DNA of 64,000 nucleotides from Gammaproteobacteria bacterium RIFCSPHIGHO2_12_FULL_63_22 (GTDB taxonomy: Bacteria > Pseudomonadota > Gammaproteobacteria > Xanthomonadales > Xanthomonadaceae): contig MGYJ01000005.1 of NCBI GenBank assembly GCA_001801685.1, positions 1 through 64,000 on the forward strand, in the 5' to 3' direction. The notes under the pieces were generated by a model. That model did no database searches. It was not told the origin of the DNA and was given only the letters and a program-made list of their open reading frames with translations. A program made the position numbers and the translations under genes. Shown here one piece after another: positions 55,613 through 64,000 of this stretch (the first letter of the stretch is position 1; each line of letters opens with the position of its first letter).

Positions 55613-57091
55613 ATGGATACTGCAAAAACCGATCGCCTGGTCGCCGATGCCTGGGACGGCGACATCGTTCCGCAGCTGGTCGAATACATCCGAATTCCAA
55701 ACAAGTCGCCGATGTTCGATGCCGACTGGCAGGCCAACGGCTACATGGATGCCGCCACCGACTTGTTGGCCGACTGGGCGCGCAAGCAGGACATCAAGGG
55801 CATGCAGGTCGAGGTCGTGCGCCTGCCCGGCCGCACCCCGCTGATCTTCATCGAGATCGCCGGACACAACGATGATTGCGTCCTGCTCTATGGGCATCTC
55901 GACAAGCAACCTGAGATGACCGGCTGGGCCGACGACCTCGGCCCTTGGCTGCCGGTGCTGAAGGGCGACCGCCTGTATGGTCGCGGCGGTGCCGACGATG
56001 GCTACGCGATCTTCGGCTCGCTTACCTCCATCCGCGCGCTTCAGGCACAAGGTTTGCCGCATGCGCGTTGCGTGGTGCTGATCGAAGCCTGCGAGGAATC
56101 GGGCAGCTACGATCTTCCGTTCTATGTCGACCATCTCGCCGAACGCATCGGCAAGCCGTCGCTGGTGGTCTGCCTGGACTCCGGCTGCGCCAACTACGAC
56201 CAGTTGTGGTGCACGACATCGCTGCGCGGCCTGGCCGGCGGCAACCTGCGCGTGCAGGTGCTGACCGAAGGCGTGCACTCCGGTGATGCGTCCGGCATCG
56301 TGCCATCGAGCTTCCGCCTTCTGCGCCAGTTGCTGTCGCGTCTCGAAGACGAAGCCACCGGAAAGATCCTGGTGGAAGAACTGTCCGTCGAGATCCCCGA
56401 ACAACGCCGCCTGCAGGCCGTGCGCGCCGCCGAAGTGCTTGGCGATGACGTGTTCGACAAGTTCCCGTTCCTGCCCGGCATGACGCCGATGGACAGCGAC
56501 CTCACGCAGATGATCCTCAACCGTACGTGGCGGCCGATGTTGTCCGTGACCGGCGCCGATGGCTTGCCGCCGCTGTCCAATGCCGGCAACGTGCTTCGCC
56601 CGACGACGGCGGTAAAGCTGAGCCTGCGCTTGCCGCCGACCTTGAACCCGAGGGTCGCGACCGAAATCCTGAAGAAGGTGCTTACCAGCAATCCGCCCAA
56701 TGGCGCGGTCGTCGAGTTCGAGGTCGAGAAGGCCTCCACCGGCTGGAATTCGCCGGCGCTCGCGCCCTGGCTGGAACACGCCATCGACCACGCCAGCCAG
56801 GAATTCTTCGGCGCACCCGCGATGTACATGGGTGAAGGCGGCACGATTCCCTTCATGGGCATGCTCGGCGAAAAATTCCCGGGCGCGCAGTTCATGATCA
56901 CCGGCGTACTCGGCCCGCACTCGAATGCGCACGGCCCGAACGAATTCCTGCACATACCGACCGGCAAGCGCGTCACGTCGGTCGTCGCGCGCGTCATTGC
57001 CGATCACTACCAGGCCAGCGAGAAAGGCCTGACCCGTGGCGTCGGCGCTGTCGCGGGCGAGTCCAACTTCGGCGACCACGGCTGCTGCTAA
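55613..57091 (+). CDS. M20 family metallopeptidase
   Basis: 492-residue zinc dipeptidase of the M20 family. Metal-ligand blocks are LLYGHLDKQPEM, YGRGGADDGYA, EACEESGSYD (catalytic Glu) and LDSGCANY. A dimerisation insert follows, and the last His is in GPNEFLHIPTGK. The absence of a signal peptide places it in the cytoplasm, where it likely cleaves dipeptides or N-acyl amino acids. ATG 55613 is preferred over TTG 55589. Confidence 0.9.
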   Translation: MDTAKTDRLVADAWDGDIVPQLVEYIRIPNKSPMFDADWQANGYMDAATDLLADWARKQDIKGMQVEVVRLPGRTPLIFIEIAGHNDDCVLLYGHLDKQPEMTGWADDLGPWLPVLKGDRLYGRGGADDGYAIFGSLTSIRALQAQGLPHARCVVLIEACEESGSYDLPFYVDHLAERIGKPSLVVCLDSGCANYDQLWCTTSLRGLAGGNLRVQVLTEGVHSGDASGIVPSSFRLLRQLLSRLEDEATGKILVEELSVEIPEQRRLQAVRAAEVLGDDVFDKFPFLPGMTPMDSDLTQMILNRTWRPMLSVTGADGLPPLSNAGNVLRPTTAVKLSLRLPPTLNPRVATEILKKVLTSNPPNGAVVEFEVEKASTGWNSPALAPWLEHAIDHASQEFFGAPAMYMGEGGTIPFMGMLGEKFPGAQFMITGVLGPHSNAHGPNEFLHIPTGKRVTSVVARVIADHYQASEKGLTRGVGAVAGESNFGDHGCC

Positions 57092-57152
57092 GCGGCGGCT
57101 ACTGCCAGGCGGGGGCCAATCGACTGCCGCCGGCCGACCGCGACTGACTGGA

Positions 57153-59030
57153 TCAGCGCAGCGCGGCCTCGACGACTTGTTCGGCAAGGCGCTCTGCCGA
57201 CACATGGGTCGTGTCGAGCACCAGTTCGGCCGCCTCGGGAGCCTCATAGGGTGACGTGATGCCGGTGAAGTTCGGGATCTCGCCGGCGCGCGCCTTGGCA
57301 TAGAGTCCCTTCACGTCACGCCGCTCGGCTTCGGCCAGAGGCGTGTCCACGAATACTTCGATGAACTCGCCCGGCGCGAACATCGATCGCGCCATGCGCC
57401 GCTCGCTGCGGAACGGCGAGATGAAGGACACCAGCACGATCAACCCGGCATCGACCATCAGCCTGGCGACTTCGGCGACACGCCGGATATTTTCGACACG
57501 ATCCTCGTCGCTGAAACCCAGGTCGCGGCTCAGGCCGTGGCGAATGTTGTCGCCGTCCAGCAGGTAGGTGTGGTGTCCACTCGCGAGCAGGCGCTTCTCG
57601 GCCAGGTTGGCGATGGTGGACTTGCCCGAACCCGACAGGCCGGTGAACCACAGGCATCTTGGCGACTGCCCCTTGATGGCGGCGCGCGCGCGCTGGTCCA
57701 CGTCCAGCGCCTGCCAGTGCACGTTGGCGGCGCGACGCAATGCGAAATCCAGCGTGCCACAGGCGACCGTCGCCAGCGTCTGCCGGTCGATCAGGATGAA
57801 GCTACCCAGGCTGGCATTGTCGGCGTGCGATTCGAACGCGACGGGCCGGTCCAGGCTGATGTTGCAGGCAGCCACTTCGTTCAGCGCAAGCCGCTTGGCG
57901 GCGATGTGTTCCTGCGTGTTGACGTCGGCCTTGTATTTGATTTCGGTGACCTGCGCGGTAACCGTGCGCGCGCCGGCCTTCATCCAGTAACTGCGACCAG
58001 GCAGCATCGGCTCGTCGCCCATCCACAAAAGGTGCGCGCCGAACTGGTCTGACACCGGCGGGGGTGACGCAGCGGCGGCCAGGATGTCGCCGCGACTGAC
58101 GTCGATCTCGTCGGCCAGCGTCAGCAGGATCGACTGACCTTCGCTCGCGACCGACAACGGTTCGCTGCCCAGCATCAGGGACGTTACGCGCGAGCGTCGG
58201 CCCGAACTGGTACTCACCAGTTCATCGCCTATCCTGACCTCGCCTGCGGCCACCTGGCCGGTGAAACCACGGAAGTCCTGCGACGGCCGGCAAACCCACT
58301 GCACCGGCATGCGGAACGACAATTCGGGGCGGCCTGCACCCGCATCCAGGTCAACGGTTTCCAGATGTTCGAGCAGCGCCGGGCCGGTGAACCACGGCAT
58401 CGCCGTCGAGCGCGACATCACGTTGTCGCCGACCAGGCCCGACAAGGGAATCGCCGTCACACTCGCGATGCCGAGCGAGCTTGCCAGTCCCTGGTAGTCC
58501 GCGACGATCTGGTCGAACACTACTTGCGAATAATCCACCAGGTCCATCTTGTTCACGGCCAGCACGACCTGCCGGATGCCGAACAACGCGGCGATGTAAC
58601 TGTGCCTGCGGGTCTGCGTCAGCAAGCCCTTGCGCGCGTCCACCAGCACCACGGCGAGGTCGGCGGTGGATGCGCCGGTCGCCATGTTGCGCGTGTACTG
58701 CTCGTGCCCCGGGCAATCGGCAACGATGAAACTGCGCCGGTCGGTACTGAAATACCGGTAGGCGACATCAATGGTGATGCCTTGCTCGCGTTCGGCATCC
58801 AGGCCGTCCAGCAACAAGGCGTAGTCAATTTCCTCGCCCTGCGTGCCGTGGCGTCGGCTGTCGCGCTCCAGCGCCGACAACTGGTCGTCGAACAGGTTGC
58901 GACTCTCGTACAAGAGCCGGCCGATCAGCGTGCTCTTGCCATCATCCACGCTGCCGCAGGTGATGAATCGCAGGCGCGGCTTGGCTTCGTGGCGCTTGAG
59001 GTAGGCGGCGATGTCTGCGCTGTCGGCCAT
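57153..59030 (-). CDS. cysNC: Bifunctional sulfate adenylyltransferase subunit 1 / APS kinase
   Basis: 625-residue fusion. The CysN GTPase (about 1-430) has G1 [10 protein letters not shown]3 DCPGHEQYT and G4 NKMDL. The C-terminal CysC kinase (about 445-625) has Walker [10 protein letters not shown] and [15 protein letters not shown]. Together with CysD it makes APS and then PAPS from sulfate. Its ATG shares one base with the cysD stop (TGATG). A longer open frame to 59438 is antisense-like and not used. Confidence 0.96.
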   Translation of the reverse strand: MADSADIAAYLKRHEAKPRLRFITCGSVDDGKSTLIGRLLYESRNLFDDQLSALERDSRRHGTQGEEIDYALLLDGLDAEREQGITIDVAYRYFSTDRRSFIVADCPGHEQYTRNMATGASTADLAVVLVDARKGLLTQTRRHSYIAALFGIRQVVLAVNKMDLVDYSQVVFDQIVADYQGLASSLGIASVTAIPLSGLVGDNVMSRSTAMPWFTGPALLEHLETVDLDAGAGRPELSFRMPVQWVCRPSQDFRGFTGQVAAGEVRIGDELVSTSSGRRSRVTSLMLGSEPLSVASEGQSILLTLADEIDVSRGDILAAAASPPPVSDQFGAHLLWMGDEPMLPGRSYWMKAGARTVTAQVTEIKYKADVNTQEHIAAKRLALNEVAACNISLDRPVAFESHADNASLGSFILIDRQTLATVACGTLDFALRRAANVHWQALDVDQRARAAIKGQSPRCLWFTGLSGSGKSTIANLAEKRLLASGHHTYLLDGDNIRHGLSRDLGFSDEDRVENIRRVAEVARLMVDAGLIVLVSFISPFRSERRMARSMFAPGEFIEVFVDTPLAEAERRDVKGLYAKARAGEIPNFTGITSPYEAPEAAELVLDTTHVSAERLAEQVVEAALR

Positions 59031-59938
59031 CAGAAATAGCCCTCCTGCTTCTTCTTTTCCATCGATGCCGACGGATCGGCATCGATCAGGCGGCCCTGGC
59101 GTTCCGAGGTGCGCGCCACCAGCATCTCGCCGATGATCTTCTCCAGCGTATCGGCTTCTGATTCGAAGCCACCGGTCAGCGGATAGCAGCCCAGCGTGCG
59201 GAAGCGCACCTTGCGCAACATCGGCGTTTCGCCCGGTGCCAGCGGATAGCGATCGTCGTCCACCAGGATCAATCCGCCGTCGCGCGAGACGACCGGGCGT
59301 TCCTTGGCGAAATACAGCGGCACCACGTTGATCTTCTCGCGATAGATGTACAACCAGATGTCGAGTTCGGTCCAGTTGGACAAGGGAAAGACGCGAACGC
59401 TTTCGCCGTTGTGGATGCGCGTGTTGTAGAGGTTCCACAATTCCGGGCGCTGGGTTTTCGGATCCCAGCGATGCTGCGCGTTGCGAAACGAGAACACGCG
59501 CTCCTTGGCCCGCGATTTTTCCTCGTCGCGGCGCGCGCCGCCGATGGCCGCGTCATAGCCGCCGGCATCCAGCGCCTGCTTCAGCGCCTGTGTCTTCATG
59601 ATATCGGTATGAACGGTCGCGCCGTGGCTGATTGGGCCGATGCCGTCGCGCAGCCCGTCGGGATTGATGTGCACACGCAAGTCGAGGCCTTCGCCGGCGA
59701 CCTGGTCGCGGAAGGCGATCATCTCGCGGAATTTCCAGGTCGTGTCCACATGCAGCAGCGGAATTGGCGGCCGGGCGGGATGGAAAGCCTTCTTCAACAG
59801 GTGCAGCAGGACCGTGCTGTCCTTGCCGATCGAATACAGCATGACCGGGTTGCGGAACTCGGCCGCCACCTCGCGCAGGATATGCAGGCTTTCCGCTTCA
59901 AGGCGGTCGAGGTGCGACAGGGGTGGGGCGACGCGCAT
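59030..59938 (-). CDS. cysD: Sulfate adenylyltransferase subunit 2
   Basis: 302-residue PP-loop ATP sulfurylase catalytic subunit, the same length as E. coli CysD. The PP-loop is [28 protein letters not shown] and the C-terminal [10 protein letters not shown] are hallmarks. ATG 59938 is preferred over TTG 59950. The 161-base spacer upstream to the epimerase gene holds no further gene that I can support. Confidence 0.96.
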   Translation of the reverse strand: MRVAPPLSHLDRLEAESLHILREVAAEFRNPVMLYSIGKDSTVLLHLLKKAFHPARPPIPLLHVDTTWKFREMIAFRDQVAGEGLDLRVHINPDGLRDGIGPISHGATVHTDIMKTQALKQALDAGGYDAAIGGARRDEEKSRAKERVFSFRNAQHRWDPKTQRPELWNLYNTRIHNGESVRVFPLSNWTELDIWLYIYREKINVVPLYFAKERPVVSRDGGLILVDDDRYPLAPGETPMLRKVRFRTLGCYPLTGGFESEADTLEKIIGEMLVARTSERQGRLIDADPSASMEKKKQEGYF

Positions 59939-60099
59939 GGAATCAGGCAAACCTGCAGATGTACCGGAACCTGCATTCTAGCCGACACCCGGGCCTGGGC
60001 CAGCGGATCGGGGCCACGAACACGCGTGGCGCAGCCTTCAAGTCGTCATTTGCTTATGCGCGGCAGGCATTTGCCACGGCCAGCGTGGCCAGGCCTGAG

Positions 60100-61104
60100 C
60101 TATCGGTAGTAACCGCGATACCACTCGACGAAGTTGCGCACGCCCTCTTCCACCGACACCTTGGGCCGGTAGTCCACGGCCCGGATCAGCCCGGACACGT
60201 CGGCCTCGGTATCGGGCACGTCGCCGGCCTGCAGCGGCAGCATTTCCATATTGGCCTTGCTGCCCAGGCAATCCTCGAGCACTTCGATATAGCGCAACAA
60301 TTCGACCGGTTGTTCGTTGCCGATGTTGTAGATGCGGTAAGGCACGTTGCTGCTGGCCGGGTCCGGCGCGTCGCCCTGCCAGTCGGGATTGGCGGCGGGA
60401 ATGACGTCCAGCGTGCGGATCACGCCTTCCACGATATCGTCGATATAGGTGAAGCTGCGCTTGTGCCGGCCGTGGTTGAAGACCTTGATCGGTTCGCCGG
60501 CCAGGATCGCCTTGGTGAACAGGAACAAGGCCATGTCAGGCCGGCCCCAGGGGCCGTAGACCGTGAAGAAGCGCAGGCCGGAACTCGGGATGCCATAGAG
60601 GTGCGCGTAACTGTGCGCCATCATCTCGTTGGCTTTCTTGGTCGCCGCATACAGCGTCAGAGGATGTTCGGTGGACTGGTGCTCGGAAAACGGCATGCGC
60701 GTATTCGCGCCATAGACCGAACTGGTGGATGCGAACACCAGGTGCTCCACGGCGTGATGGCGGCAGCCTTCCAGGACATGCAGGAAGCCGGTGACATTGC
60801 TGCTGACATACACATGCGGGTTTTGCGCGGCATAGCGCACGCCCGCCTGTGCGGCGAGGTGGACCACGCGTTGCGGCTGGTGCGTGGCGAAGGCGGCTTC
60901 CACCGACGCACGGTCGGCCAGGTCGGCCTGGATATGCGTGTAGTTGGGATGGTCGGCAAATCGCGCCAGGCGCGCCTTCTTGATGCCGACGTCGTAGTAG
61001 TCGCTGAGGTTGTCGAAGCCGATCACTTCGTCGCCGCGTTCCAGCAGCCGGATGGCGACATGCGAGCCGATGAATCCGGCGGTGCCCGTGACAAGGACGC
61101 GCAT
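60100..61104 (-). CDS. Nucleotide-sugar 4-epimerase (UDP-glucuronate epimerase type)
   Basis: 334-residue extended SDR. NAD binding is [13 protein letters not shown]; the catalytic Tyr-Lys is in [27 protein letters not shown] and [14 protein letters not shown] are typical of the UDP-glucuronate 4-epimerase (CapI/LspL) group. Given the TviB-type dehydrogenase 4 bases upstream, the substrate could instead be UDP-GlcNAcA (a TviC role). It begins right after that gene. Confidence 0.87.
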   Translation of the reverse strand: MRVLVTGTAGFIGSHVAIRLLERGDEVIGFDNLSDYYDVGIKKARLARFADHPNYTHIQADLADRASVEAAFATHQPQRVVHLAAQAGVRYAAQNPHVYVSSNVTGFLHVLEGCRHHAVEHLVFASTSSVYGANTRMPFSEHQSTEHPLTLYAATKKANEMMAHSYAHLYGIPSSGLRFFTVYGPWGRPDMALFLFTKAILAGEPIKVFNHGRHKRSFTYIDDIVEGVIRTLDVIPAANPDWQGDAPDPASSNVPYRIYNIGNEQPVELLRYIEVLEDCLGSKANMEMLPLQAGDVPDTEADVSGLIRAVDYRPKVSVEEGVRNFVEWYRGYYR

Positions 61105-61108
61105 CGGT

Positions 61109-62395
61109 CTAAAGCCTCCCGTCCACGTCCGCCAGCGGCAGCACGTATTTCACGTCGTACAACACGGCATCGGGCTTGCCCAGCAGGCGCAGCCCGGCAC
61201 TGCCGAGCTCCGCGAACTGGCGGTGGCCCACCGCGATGATGATGGCATCGTAAGTGCCCGGCTGCGGCTGTGCGATCGGCACGATGTCGTATTCCGCGCG
61301 CGCCTCTTCCACATCCACCCATGGGTCGAACACGTCCACCTGCGCGTGGTATTCACGCAACTCGCGCACGATGTCCACGACCCGGGTATTGCGCAGGTCC
61401 GGGCAGTTCTCCTTGAAGGCAAGGCCCAACACCAGTACCCGGGCGCCGACGATATTGATGCGCCGCTGCGCCATCAGGCGCAACACCTGGCCGGCGACGA
61501 AGCTGCCCATGCCGTCGTTGATGCGACGGCCGGCCAGGATCACTTCCGGGTGGTAGCCAAGCTCCTGCGCCTTGTGCGTGAGGTAATAGGGGTCCACGCC
61601 GATGCAATGGCCGCCGACCAGCCCGGGCCGGAACGGCAGGAAATTCCACTTCGTGCCCGCGGCCTGCAGCACTTCCAGCGTGTCGATGTCCATCTTGTTG
61701 AAGATCAGCGCGAGTTCATTCACCAATGCAATATTCACGTCGCGCTGCGTGTTCTCGATCACCTTGGCCGCCTCGGCGACCTTGATGGAACTGGCCTTGT
61801 GCGTGCCGGCGGTGATGATGGAGGCATACAGCGCATCCACGAACGAGGCGATCTCGGGCGTCGAACCGGAGGTGACCTTGAGGATGGTAGTGAGCCGGTG
61901 TTCCTTGTCGCCGGGATTGATGCGTTCCGGGCTGTAGCCCGCGAAAAAATCCTCGTTGAAGCGCAAGCCGGAAATCCGCTCCAGGATCGGCACGCAGACT
62001 TCCTCGGTGCAGCCGGGATAGACGGTGGATTCATAGACCACCGTATCTCCGGGCTTGAGCACGCGCGCAATGGTTTCGCTCGCCATCACCAACGGACGCA
62101 AGTCGGGGCGCTTGGCTGCATCGATGGGCGTGGGCACGGTGACGATGAAGACATTGCAACTGCGCAGGCTTTCCGGATCGGTGCCCAGGACCAGTCGCTT
62201 GCTGTCGGCGAGTTCGGCGGAAGAAACCTCGCAAGTGCTGTCCACGCCACCGCGCAGGGCCGCGACCCGTGCCTCGTGCACGTCGAAGCCCAGGGTGTCG
62301 AACTTCCGGCCGAATTCCACGGCCAGCGGCAACCCGACATAGCCCAGCCCGATGATGCCGATCTTCGCCTCTGCCAGTGTGGGCGTCGCTGCCAT
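61109..62395 (-). CDS. tviB: UDP-sugar 6-dehydrogenase, TviB/WbpO type
   Basis: 428-residue two-domain dehydrogenase that oxidises C6 of a UDP-N-acetylhexosamine to the uronate with two NAD+. The N-terminal motif is [18 protein letters not shown]; the catalytic Cys is in [25 protein letters not shown] is another family block. ATG 62395 is used. It precedes the epimerase and follows manC in one operon for surface polysaccharide precursors. The GlcNAc versus Gal/Glc preference is inferred from the TviB-like motifs only. Confidence 0.88.
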   Translation of the reverse strand: MAATPTLAEAKIGIIGLGYVGLPLAVEFGRKFDTLGFDVHEARVAALRGGVDSTCEVSSAELADSKRLVLGTDPESLRSCNVFIVTVPTPIDAAKRPDLRPLVMASETIARVLKPGDTVVYESTVYPGCTEEVCVPILERISGLRFNEDFFAGYSPERINPGDKEHRLTTILKVTSGSTPEIASFVDALYASIITAGTHKASSIKVAEAAKVIENTQRDVNIALVNELALIFNKMDIDTLEVLQAAGTKWNFLPFRPGLVGGHCIGVDPYYLTHKAQELGYHPEVILAGRRINDGMGSFVAGQVLRLMAQRRINIVGARVLVLGLAFKENCPDLRNTRVVDIVRELREYHAQVDVFDPWVDVEEARAEYDIVPIAQPQPGTYDAIIIAVGHRQFAELGSAGLRLLGKPDAVLYDVKYVLPLADVDGRL

Positions 62396-62429
62396 GCGTC
62401 CTGGATTCCCTGTTATTTGTCTTCGCCGA

Positions 62430-63845
62430 TCAGCCGGCGTTGCGCCCGTACACGTCCTCGAAGCGAACGATGTCGTCCTCGCCGAGGTAACCACCGGATT
62501 GCACTTCAATCAGTTCCAGCGCCTGCTTGCCCGGGTTTTCCAGGCGATGCTTGCTGCCCAGCGGGATGTAGGTGCTTTCGTTTTCACCCAGCAGGAATAC
62601 TTTTTCGCCGCAGGTGACCCGCGCCGTGCCCTTCACCACGATCCAGTGTTCGGCGCGATGGTGGTGCATCTGCAGGCTGAGTGCAGCGCCTGGTTTGACA
62701 ATGATCCGCTTGACCTGGAAGCGGTCGCCGCTGTCGATGCCGTCGTAGCTGCCCCAGGGGCGATAGACCTTGCGGTGCCAGGTGGCCTGCGGGCGCTTGT
62801 CGCGCTTGAGCGCGGCCACGATTTCCTTGACGTCCTGCACCCGGTCCTTGTGCGCGATCAGCAGCGCATCGTCGGTGTCCACGGCGACGATGTCGGTCAG
62901 GCCGATCAGTGCCACCAGGCGCTTGTCGCTGATGGCCAGGGTATTGCGGCAATCACGCGCGATCACGTCGCCACGGTGGGCGTTGCCGTTGCCATCCTGT
63001 TCGACCACCGACCACAAGGCCGACCACGATCCCACGTCATTCCAACCCACGTCGATCGGGATGACCTGGGCGCGGTCGGTCTTTTCCATCACGGCGTAGT
63101 CGATGGAGTCGGCGGGGCAAGCCGAAAAACTGGTCTTGTCCAGGCGCAGGAAATCGGCATCCACGGTCGCCTTGTCCAGGGATTCCCGGGCCAGTTCGAC
63201 CATGCGCGGCTGGTTCTTTTCCAGTTCCTCGAGATAGCGCGAGGCAAGGAAGGCGAACATGCCGCTGTTCCAGAAGTATTCGCCACTGGCGACATAGGTT
63301 TCAGCGGTTGCCTGGTCGGGTTTCTCGACGAAGCGCAAGACATCGCGCACGCCCTCGCCAGGCGCGGCGTTGATGTAGCCGTAGCCAGTTTCCGCTGCCG
63401 TGGGCACGATGCCGAAGGTGACCAGGTAACCGGCCCTGGCCGATTCCATCGCAACCAGTACCGCAGCGCGAAATGCATTCTCGTCGGCGATCACATGGTC
63501 GGACGGCAGCACCAGCAAGACCGGGTCGTCGCCACCCTTCATGGCGCGCAGGGCAGCCACGGCGATGGCAGGCGCCGTATTGCGGCCGACCGGCTCCAGG
63601 ATCAGCGCAGACGGCGTGGCGCCGACCTGGCGCAGTTGCTCGGCAACCATGAATCGGTGTTCTTCATTGGCAACCACCAGCGGCGCGTCGGCGCCAGGCA
63701 GGCCGCGCAAGCGCAGCCAGGTGGATTGCAGCAGGGATTTCTCGCCCAGCAGCGGCAGGAACTGCTTGGGATGCGACTCGCGGGACAAGGGCCAAAGGCG
63801 CGTGCCGGAGCCGCCGGAAAGGATGACGGGAATCAGCGGGGACAT
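62430..63845 (-). CDS. manC: Mannose-1-phosphate guanylyltransferase / mannose-6-phosphate isomerase
   Basis: 471-residue type II PMI-GMP fusion (XanB/AlgA class). The guanylyltransferase motif is [15 protein letters not shown], with FVEKP the sugar-phosphate site. A C-terminal cupin isomerase starts at [10 protein letters not shown] and contains [10 protein letters not shown]. It makes GDP-mannose, needed for xanthan-type EPS and LPS. ATG 63845 is used; the open frame to 63872 is not needed. Confidence 0.94.
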   Translation of the reverse strand: MSPLIPVILSGGSGTRLWPLSRESHPKQFLPLLGEKSLLQSTWLRLRGLPGADAPLVVANEEHRFMVAEQLRQVGATPSALILEPVGRNTAPAIAVAALRAMKGGDDPVLLVLPSDHVIADENAFRAAVLVAMESARAGYLVTFGIVPTAAETGYGYINAAPGEGVRDVLRFVEKPDQATAETYVASGEYFWNSGMFAFLASRYLEELEKNQPRMVELARESLDKATVDADFLRLDKTSFSACPADSIDYAVMEKTDRAQVIPIDVGWNDVGSWSALWSVVEQDGNGNAHRGDVIARDCRNTLAISDKRLVALIGLTDIVAVDTDDALLIAHKDRVQDVKEIVAALKRDKRPQATWHRKVYRPWGSYDGIDSGDRFQVKRIIVKPGAALSLQMHHHRAEHWIVVKGTARVTCGEKVFLLGENESTYIPLGSKHRLENPGKQALELIEVQSGGYLGEDDIVRFEDVYGRNAG

Positions 63846-63952
63846 GGAATACCGAGGCAAAAGTGGACACACATCTTGCCATGGACCCGGCGGCTTGGCG
63901 CGCGCGGCCGGGCTTCGGTCATACTTCGCCCGTCCCCCGAACGACTGAACCC

Positions 63953-64000
63953 ATGCCCCTGCCTTCGCGAGAACTGGCCCGCCTGAACTGGCTGAGAGCC
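63953..64000 (+). CDS. Start of an unidentified gene (partial)
   Basis: An ATG opens a frame without stops to the window end, 16 codons, starting MPLPSRELARLNWLR. Divergent from manC across 107 bases, as expected for a gene start, but there is no clear Shine-Dalgarno and too little sequence to identify a family. Confidence 0.3.
   Translation, partial: MPLPSRELARLNWLRA

Noticed and set aside
55601-57301. 566-codon minus-strand frame opposite the M20 peptidase
   Set aside because: No recognisable domain and the plus-strand peptidase is complete with its zinc ligands.

Overview
This 64 kb window is chromosomal DNA from a high-GC gammaproteobacterium of the Xanthomonadales/Lysobacterales (Lysobacter/Xanthomonas-like). 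The grounds are content and arrangement. There is a fused aspartokinase-diaminopimelate decarboxylase, and a MurD2-MurL pair, which is the xanthomonad route to D-glutamate in peptidoglycan. There is also an XanB-type ManC, an Oar-like TonB receptor, petABC followed by sspAB, and a dense gene layout full of 4-base ATGA/GTGA/TTGA overlaps. No rRNA, tRNA, CRISPR array, prophage or insertion sequence was seen. The only mobile-element relic is a single RAYT-type transposase. No stretch longer than about 300 bases lacks a gene.

Layout, left to right. 1-6.7 kb: the 5' part of ppnN, an Oar-like TonB receptor, and an overlapping grxD-SDR-MarC operon divergent from sodB. 6.8-12 kb: purEK, a Trm112 protein, nadC, a two-FHA membrane protein, a DUF3301 protein and sspAB. 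12-15.8 kb: the cytochrome bc1 operon petABC and a lytic transglycosylase. 15.9-22 kb: miaB-phoH-ybeY-corC, then a DUF4105/Lnb-type membrane protein where lnt usually sits, then corA. 22-25 kb: a NarL-type two-component pair and a PilZ protein. 25-31.6 kb: a POT peptide transporter, rfbBACD for dTDP-L-rhamnose, and an unusual enhancer-binding-protein-like AAA+ regulator. 31.5-34 kb: ssb, ispB and a periplasmic dienelactone hydrolase.

34-44.7 kb: lysAC-murL-murD2, a PhzF protein, a glycine-zipper protein, OsmC, an EF-G-like GTPase, a Cdd1/HhH protein and a SET-domain methyltransferase. 44.7-54 kb: an iron block made of a SufR-type regulator, sufBCDS, a GNAT, a Rieske ferredoxin, and a Fur-box-controlled siderophore receptor with a PepSY protein. 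54-57 kb: HutD/Ves, the degenerate RAYT, ComEA and an M20 peptidase. 57-64 kb: cysD-cysNC for sulfate activation, then sugar-nucleotide genes (manC, a TviB-type dehydrogenase, a nucleoside-sugar 4-epimerase) for surface polysaccharide, and the first codons of one more gene.

Much of the window serves the cell envelope: peptidoglycan precursors, dTDP-rhamnose, GDP-mannose, uronate sugars, a transglycosylase and a possible lipoprotein acyltransferase. A second theme is Fe-S and iron handling: Suf, Grx4, MiaB, Rieske proteins, SodB, TonB and PepSY. The points most worth a second look are the Lnb-like protein in the lnt position, the AAA+ regulator lacking GAFTGA and the Walker B Asp, the RAYT that has lost its HUH histidines, and the SET-domain protein beside suf.
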